A stretch of DNA of 64,000 bases from CAIOHW01 sp964432565. GTDB taxonomy: Bacteria; Bdellovibrionota; UBA1018. Location: NCBI GenBank assembly GCA_964432565.1, contig CAYSOA010000006.1:1-64000 (forward strand). Reading direction: 5' to 3'. How positions within the stretch are numbered: position 1 is the stretch's first letter; every line of letters begins with the position of its first letter. Positions 61,217 to 64,000 of this stretch are shown here, in pieces. Below the pieces are notes generated by a model that saw only the letters and a list, made by a program, of their open reading frames with translations, made no database searches and was not told the DNA's origin. The translations under genes were made by a program, and so were the position numbers.

Positions 61217-62700
61217 GAGCAGACCCTCTCGATCAGCTTCTCGTAGAATGCAATTGCCTGCTCGAGGTGATCAAGGCGGGTATGTTCATTCGGTGCCTTC
61301 GCATTACAAGCGGGATCGCCGGGCCCGAAGGCCAACGCCTCGTAGCCAGACGCAGAGAAATGCGCCGCCTCGGACGAGAACGACCCCCCGCGCGAAAGAC
61401 CCTCGACTGGAAGTCCGCAGTCAACAAGCGCTCCCCGACAAAGCTGGACAAACGAAGACCCGGAAGGCGTCACCAATGACGGGTTCGAACGCTCTCGGGA
61501 TACCGCCATGTTCAGTCCCGGATACTGGGAGGAAAGCCCCCGAATCATATCGCGAAGTCGCTGCTCGATCTGCTGGGGGTTGCCATCAGGAAGCTGGCGC
61601 AGGTCAAAGTGCAGATCGACAAAGCCCGGGCGTTCCGTGATCATTCCGAAATTAATTGTCGCAGCCGCCGGATCAAAGCCCGGATGTGACAACTGGGCTA
61701 GCTCTGCCGAAAGCTCGCCAAAAGACGCGACAACATCGCACATAGCGGGAAAAACGGCTTCAGGAAAGAACTGAACACCGGTTTCCCCGAGGCCCCCCAG
61801 CTCTGCCGAGAATGCCTCGTTGCCTCCGGCCTGTGATCGATACTGTTCGAAGTAGTTCCTGAAGTCCTCGAGCTGGTGCGACGTCAGGAAGAGCTGCGTT
61901 CTGGCCCGATCAGGAACCTGCGTGGGAGAACACCCCCCGAAAAACTCCGTCATGCGAAACTCGAAACCCGCATCCTGAGCACTCCGTACGAGCTCCATCA
62001 GGCGAAGAATCGCATTGATACCCTCGTCGGGCCGGGCGCCATGGGCAACCCTGCCCGATGCCTCAAGAAAAACCTGGCGATTGAAGCCGCGAGCGTCCCG
62101 CGAGAAACGGGTGTATCCAATCGAAACCCGAAAGACGTCCAAACTCTTGTGAGAGTCCATCAAAGCGAGCCCTGTGGGCTCACCGACCATCACGTATTTC
62201 GGATTGAGCGCCATCGACTTGATCAGATAGCGCGCTCCAAACATCCCGAAATTATTACCGCATGTCCCGACCAGATAGATCGGCATACGAAGCTTGCGTT
62301 CCTTGAATCGATCCACCGCGTACAACTTACAGAGCAGGTCGAGCTTGGCCGACGCGGCACCGACTCCGAAGATTCGGCCATCCTTCACTTGCACTCGATA
62401 AGGGTCACCACCCGTCTCGGTCCACGCCTCAGGACGCCCCGGCTCGGGAGTATCCAAATGGGAGATCAGGAGAAGCCCCTTTCGGGTCTTGCGATCCACC
62501 AGGGGATCGCCCGAGACTCCAATGACATTGAACTGCCTTTTTGACAGGCCCTCGAACGAATGGGAGACCTGCTGCAATTGAGCCTTCAGGCCGCGCACTC
62601 GCATGGCGTCCGCCATGAAATTTGCTGCCGACTCATTTCCGTCACCGCTTACCGAGCGCAGCGAGAGCAGCCTGACCGCTTCTTCCAGAAAGCGACGCAT
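61213..62700 (-). CDS. M20-family metallohydrolase in an arginine-catabolism operon
   Basis: A 495-residue protein of the ArgE/DapE M20 family, which removes acyl groups or cleaves peptides using two zinc ions. The zinc ligand region LLISHLDTPEPG is present, with GEPTGLALMDSHKSL and the dimerisation part ASGRVAHGARPDEGINAI. The usual second aspartate-glycine motif reads GVGAASAKLDLLCKL, somewhat altered. It is longer than ArgE (about 380-400). Placed between the aminotransferase and astA, it may replace AstE (an M14-type desuccinylase) and release succinate from a succinyl-amino acid. That is inferred from context. Confidence 0.8.
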   Translation of the reverse strand: MRRFLEEAVRLLSLRSVSGDGNESAANFMADAMRVRGLKAQLQQVSHSFEGLSKRQFNVIGVSGDPLVDRKTRKGLLLISHLDTPEPGRPEAWTETGGDPYRVQVKDGRIFGVGAASAKLDLLCKLYAVDRFKERKLRMPIYLVGTCGNNFGMFGARYLIKSMALNPKYVMVGEPTGLALMDSHKSLDVFRVSIGYTRFSRDARGFNRQVFLEASGRVAHGARPDEGINAILRLMELVRSAQDAGFEFRMTEFFGGCSPTQVPDRARTQLFLTSHQLEDFRNYFEQYRSQAGGNEAFSAELGGLGETGVQFFPEAVFPAMCDVVASFGELSAELAQLSHPGFDPAAATINFGMITERPGFVDLHFDLRQLPDGNPQQIEQRLRDMIRGLSSQYPGLNMAVSRERSNPSLVTPSGSSFVQLCRGALVDCGLPVEGLSRGGSFSSEAAHFSASGYEALAFGPGDPACNAKAPNEHTRLDHLEQAIAFYEKLIERVCS

Positions 62701-64000
62701 TAGGACCGCCCCCCCGTCTTCAACAACGCCTTCTCAATCAGGCCACAAACCTCATCCACCTGCGACTCGGTCATCACGCCAAATGGTGGCAGCAGGCGAA
62801 CGAGATAGGGCCCATGCCCACAGTAGAACGCCACCACGCCCAGTTCAAAGAGCTCCATGAGCATGGCCTTGACCTCCGGCAGAGTTCCCCCAAGAGGCTC
62901 GAATGCAATCATCCCGCCGACAGCGCGGCGCTCACCCATGAGCCCGCGACAGTTACCGGTCGCCAGCTTTTCCAGGTTCTCTGAAAACCGTCGCGAGAGT
63001 GCGGCAATCCTCCCCTTCGGGCCAAGATATCCCTCATCAAGAAGCTCGACGATTCGTCTCGCCACCCTCAGGCTCGACGAGGTTCCTGAAAAGGTACCTG
63101 CGACAAGGCCTGGCCTGGGATTGTACTCCTCCGAAAAGAGGACGATCGACGCGTGCAGCATCTTTGCGGCCGTCACCACATCAACATATTCCTGCAATCC
63201 GAACGTCTGGAAGGCAAAAAGCTCTCCTGTTCGTCCGAAACTCTGAATCTCATCCAGCCAGATTGCCAGCCCTGCTTTGCGGGCGGCATCTAGGACGGCG
63301 ACGTAGTATTCACGAGGTGCGTAGTTGAACCCCCCCTCCCCCTGGACCGGCTCAATCATCAGTGCCGCGATTTTTCCGGGATAGCGAGCGACATGAGATT
63401 CAAGGGCCGTCACCGTGGCCTGAATGCTGCCATCCAATCCAAGAGACGCCTGAAAGAACGGAACATAAAGGGCCTCGCCATAGACCGGCTGACCTTCTCG
63501 ATACTTCGCATTGTCGGTAATCTCCTGCATCGCCGTGGAGCGACCCGAGAAACAATGCTCGAAGGCAATGACCTTGCTGGCCGGAAACTTTTTCTGGCGA
63601 ATGATCTTGAGGGCAATCTCGTTTGCCATCGTTCCGCAGGTCGTGACCCAGCCATGGCGAAGCCGAGAGGTCGTCTCAACGCGCGATATAAGGGCTCGCA
63701 GCAATGCGGGTGCCTCGTGCCCAGGCTGCAGGTTTCCCTGGTAGATATCAGAGGCTGCGGCGAGTAGTGACTCCCTCACGAGCTCAGGATGGCTGTGCCC
63801 GAAGAAGTGAATTCCGATGCCGGTAATCATGTCGTACTTGATGCTGCCGTCCTCGAGCTCAACGAAGGGGCCGTTACCCAGACCCGAGGCGAGGAAAGGA
63901 AAGAAGAGCTCCCGGCCACGATCCTTTTGGAACTGATCTAGCGAGATCTTGAGACGGCTTGACAGCTCCGGTGATGCTGCGGAACGGACGCCCTGGAGCC
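62700..64000 (-). CDS. Class III aminotransferase (succinylornithine/acetylornithine type), 5' end outside the window
   Basis: The reading frame stays open to the right edge, so at least the start is missing. The visible 433 residues match class III PLP aminotransferases: GHSHPELV, CGTMANEIALKII, MIEPVQGEGGFN, WLDEIQSFGRTGELFA and the likely PLP lysine in VVTAAKMLHAS. In the AST pathway AstC transaminates succinylornithine; position next to astA/astD supports that role, though the sequence around the lysine differs from typical AstC. Its stop overlaps the M20 start (TAATG). AstB is not in the window. Confidence 0.85.
   Translation of the reverse strand, partial: LQGVRSAASPELSSRLKISLDQFQKDRGRELFFPFLASGLGNGPFVELEDGSIKYDMITGIGIHFFGHSHPELVRESLLAAASDIYQGNLQPGHEAPALLRALISRVETTSRLRHGWVTTCGTMANEIALKIIRQKKFPASKVIAFEHCFSGRSTAMQEITDNAKYREGQPVYGEALYVPFFQASLGLDGSIQATVTALESHVARYPGKIAALMIEPVQGEGGFNYAPREYYVAVLDAARKAGLAIWLDEIQSFGRTGELFAFQTFGLQEYVDVVTAAKMLHASIVLFSEEYNPRPGLVAGTFSGTSSSLRVARRIVELLDEGYLGPKGRIAALSRRFSENLEKLATGNCRGLMGERRAVGGMIAFEPLGGTLPEVKAMLMELFELGVVAFYCGHGPYLVRLLPPFGVMTESQVDEVCGLIEKALLKTGGRS

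Overview
The window is 64 kb of GC-rich DNA from a Gram-negative bacterium. Outer-membrane parts support this: a TolC-like channel, an LptM-like lipoprotein, several lipoproteins with lipoboxes, and anhydro-muropeptide recycling. Coding density is very high, most neighbours overlap by 1-20 bases, and TTG/GTG starts are common. The combination of SpoVG, a PilT-type ATPase, PilZ and GAF proteins, a membrane ETF oxidoreductase, DapL-type lysine synthesis, coenzyme-B12 lysine 5,6-aminomutase and arginine succinyltransferase suits a deltaproteobacterial or Bdellovibrionota-like lineage. That placement is an inference from gene content only. A run of exactly 100 N (2094-2193) marks a scaffold gap, so this is a draft assembly.

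Region by region. 1-3265: three related AAA+/DUF4143 ATPase loci (one decayed, one intact, one broken by the gap), with nested inverted repeats upstream of each and a shared 24-bp repeat. 3270-10321: a DmpA-type peptidase one base after a double ATP-grasp ligase, a MATE exporter, a small exported protein and a lipoprotein sulfatase. 10394-16868: tRNA-Arg, yggS, maf, and a partner-switching set (GHKL ATPase, STAS protein with a zinc ribbon, divergent SpoIIE phosphatase) plus a FecR-type protein. 16896-25571: flavin reductase, Hsp20, adenine deaminase, an ABC/HlyD/TolC export operon with a degenerate ATPase, and a Gfo/Idh-type oxidoreductase. 25674-34538: tRNA-Gln, spoVG, clpB, degP, DUF1844, a protease-dead M48 homologue, pilT, GAF, a lipoprotein and a PilZ membrane protein.

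34597-42032: cell-wall recycling (anmK convergent with murU-amgK), a second degenerate M48-like lipoprotein, exported proteins and a deoxynucleoside kinase. 42047-50206: lptM-lysA-dapA-dapB-dapL-etfB-etfA, tightly coupled, then a terminator and the membrane Fe-S oxidoreductase that probably passes ETF electrons to quinone. 50351-56497: a lipoprotein, a small ribbon-helix-helix-like protein, and a five-gene operon kdd-kamD-kamE-moxR-vwa. 56724-58553: an exported coiled-coil protein and a cold-shock protein. 58616-64000: an arginine-catabolism operon (aminotransferase, M20 hydrolase, astA, astD).

The most interesting points are: (1) the MoxR/VWA pair locked into the lysine 5,6-aminomutase operon, suggesting a chaperone or reactivase for that B12 enzyme; (2) a dnaX-like A AAA AAG slip site two codons before the moxR stop, which could fuse MoxR to the VWA protein by -1 frameshifting; (3) the palindrome-bearing DUF4143 ATPase family; (4) two M48-fold proteins that have lost HExxH; (5) a type I export ATPase with its signature motif, Walker B glutamate and H-loop histidine all altered. 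No CRISPR array, phage or transposase was seen. No stretch longer than 300 bases lacks a gene.
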